Below, piece by piece: positions 36,418-36,717 of a stretch of 36,717 nucleotides of DNA. This DNA is from a virus. The notes beneath the pieces were generated by a model. That model made no database searches and had not been told where the DNA came from. It was given only the letters and a program-made list of their open reading frames with translations. The translations under genes were made by a program, and so were the position numbers. Each line of letters opens with the position of its first letter. The first letter of the stretch is position 1. The DNA lies in the IMG/VR virus record IMGVR_UViG_3300044961_000497, positions 1-36,717 of that record; one strand, written 5' to 3'.

Positions 36418-36717
36418 CTCGACCAGCGGGGCCGGCTCGACCAGCGGGGCCGGCTCGACCAGCGGGGCCGGCTCGACCAGCGGGGCCGGCTCGACCAGCG
36501 GGGCCGGCTCGACCAGCGGGGCCGGCTCGACCAGCGGGGCCGGATCGACCAGCAGGGCCGGATCGACCAGCAGGGCCGGCTCGACCAGCGGGGCCGGATC
36601 GACCAGCAGGGCCGGCTCGACCAGCGGGGCCGGCTCGACCAGCGGGGCCGGCTCGACCAGCGGGGCCGGCTCGACCAGCGGGGCCGGCTCGACCAGCGGG
36701 GCCGGCTCGACCAGCAG
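36418..36717. repeat. 18-bp GC-rich tandem array, right end
   Basis: About 17 copies of the unit found at 1-212, with the same variants. The final 8 bases (ACCAGCAG) equal the first 8 of the window, consistent with a circular assembly cut inside the array. Confidence 0.95.

Noticed and set aside
36418-36717. Repeat protein gene of hexapeptide units
   Set aside because: Frames are open only because 18 is a multiple of 3; there is no start codon, leader or flanking unique coding sequence.

Overview
The window looks like a complete or near-complete genome of a tailed double-stranded DNA phage (Caudoviricetes). It has an HK97-type capsid, and the tape measure, tube and G/GT chaperone genes indicate a long-tailed siphovirus. 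Both ends lie inside the same GC-rich 18-bp tandem array and the last 8 bases repeat the first 8, so the contig is probably a circular or circularly permuted molecule opened within the array. No rRNA, tRNA, integrase, recombinase, lysogeny-type repressor, partition gene, reverse transcriptase or CRISPR array was seen. Host is not identifiable. Coding DNA is moderately GC-rich, and many starts lack a Shine-Dalgarno sequence and instead follow G-poor leaders ending in ACTACCATG, which hints at a host with little reliance on Shine-Dalgarno pairing. Lineage assignment (for example Verrucomicrobiota or Bacteroidota) would be a guess.

Layout. (1) 1-338: 18-bp array, then an early promoter. (2) 339-1601 (+): three small early genes. 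(3) 1612-1816: two terminators facing each other around a noncoding island with 13-bp repeats and three iterons. (4) 1834-3414 (-): three genes, ending upstream with a protein resembling a highly diverged DNA polymerase sliding clamp. (5) 3415-4157: divergent promoters around an 8-bp array and five iterons. (6) 4158-15050 (+): replication operon, with start/stop overlaps at most junctions: small proteins, a small HTH protein, PrimPol-SF3 helicase, AT-hook protein, DUF2800 nuclease-like protein, single-strand binding protein (DUF2815/Enc34), family A DNA polymerase, VRR-NUC nuclease, SNF2 helicase, Cys-rich microprotein and a Dam-like adenine methylase. (7) 15058-35418 (-): late operon, transcribed right to left. 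(8) 35419-36717: about 1 kb of AT-rich, repeat-rich noncoding DNA, then the 18-bp array again.

The late operon order is unusual. Reading with transcription: RHH protein, HNH, TerS, TerL, winged-helix protein, head-tail adaptor, tail terminator, tail tube, tail chaperones with a programmed -1 frameshift, gp10-like protein, tape measure, tail proteins, a large Ser/Thr-rich protein, a glycosyltransferase, and only then portal, protease, major capsid and connector, followed by fibre-like proteins, a cluster of small membrane proteins and lipoproteins, a metallophosphoesterase and a winged-helix protein. In most HK97-like phages portal-protease-capsid directly follows TerL. No endolysin was recognised.

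The points most worth follow-up are: the G-free TTAACC leaders and ACTACCATG start motif; that motif's resemblance to the iterons; three 17-bp repeats spaced exactly 42 bp apart upstream of the late operon; the glycosyltransferase beside a Ser/Thr-rich virion protein; the clamp-like early protein; the three-member early paralogue family; and the long GT/gp10 dual-coding overlap.
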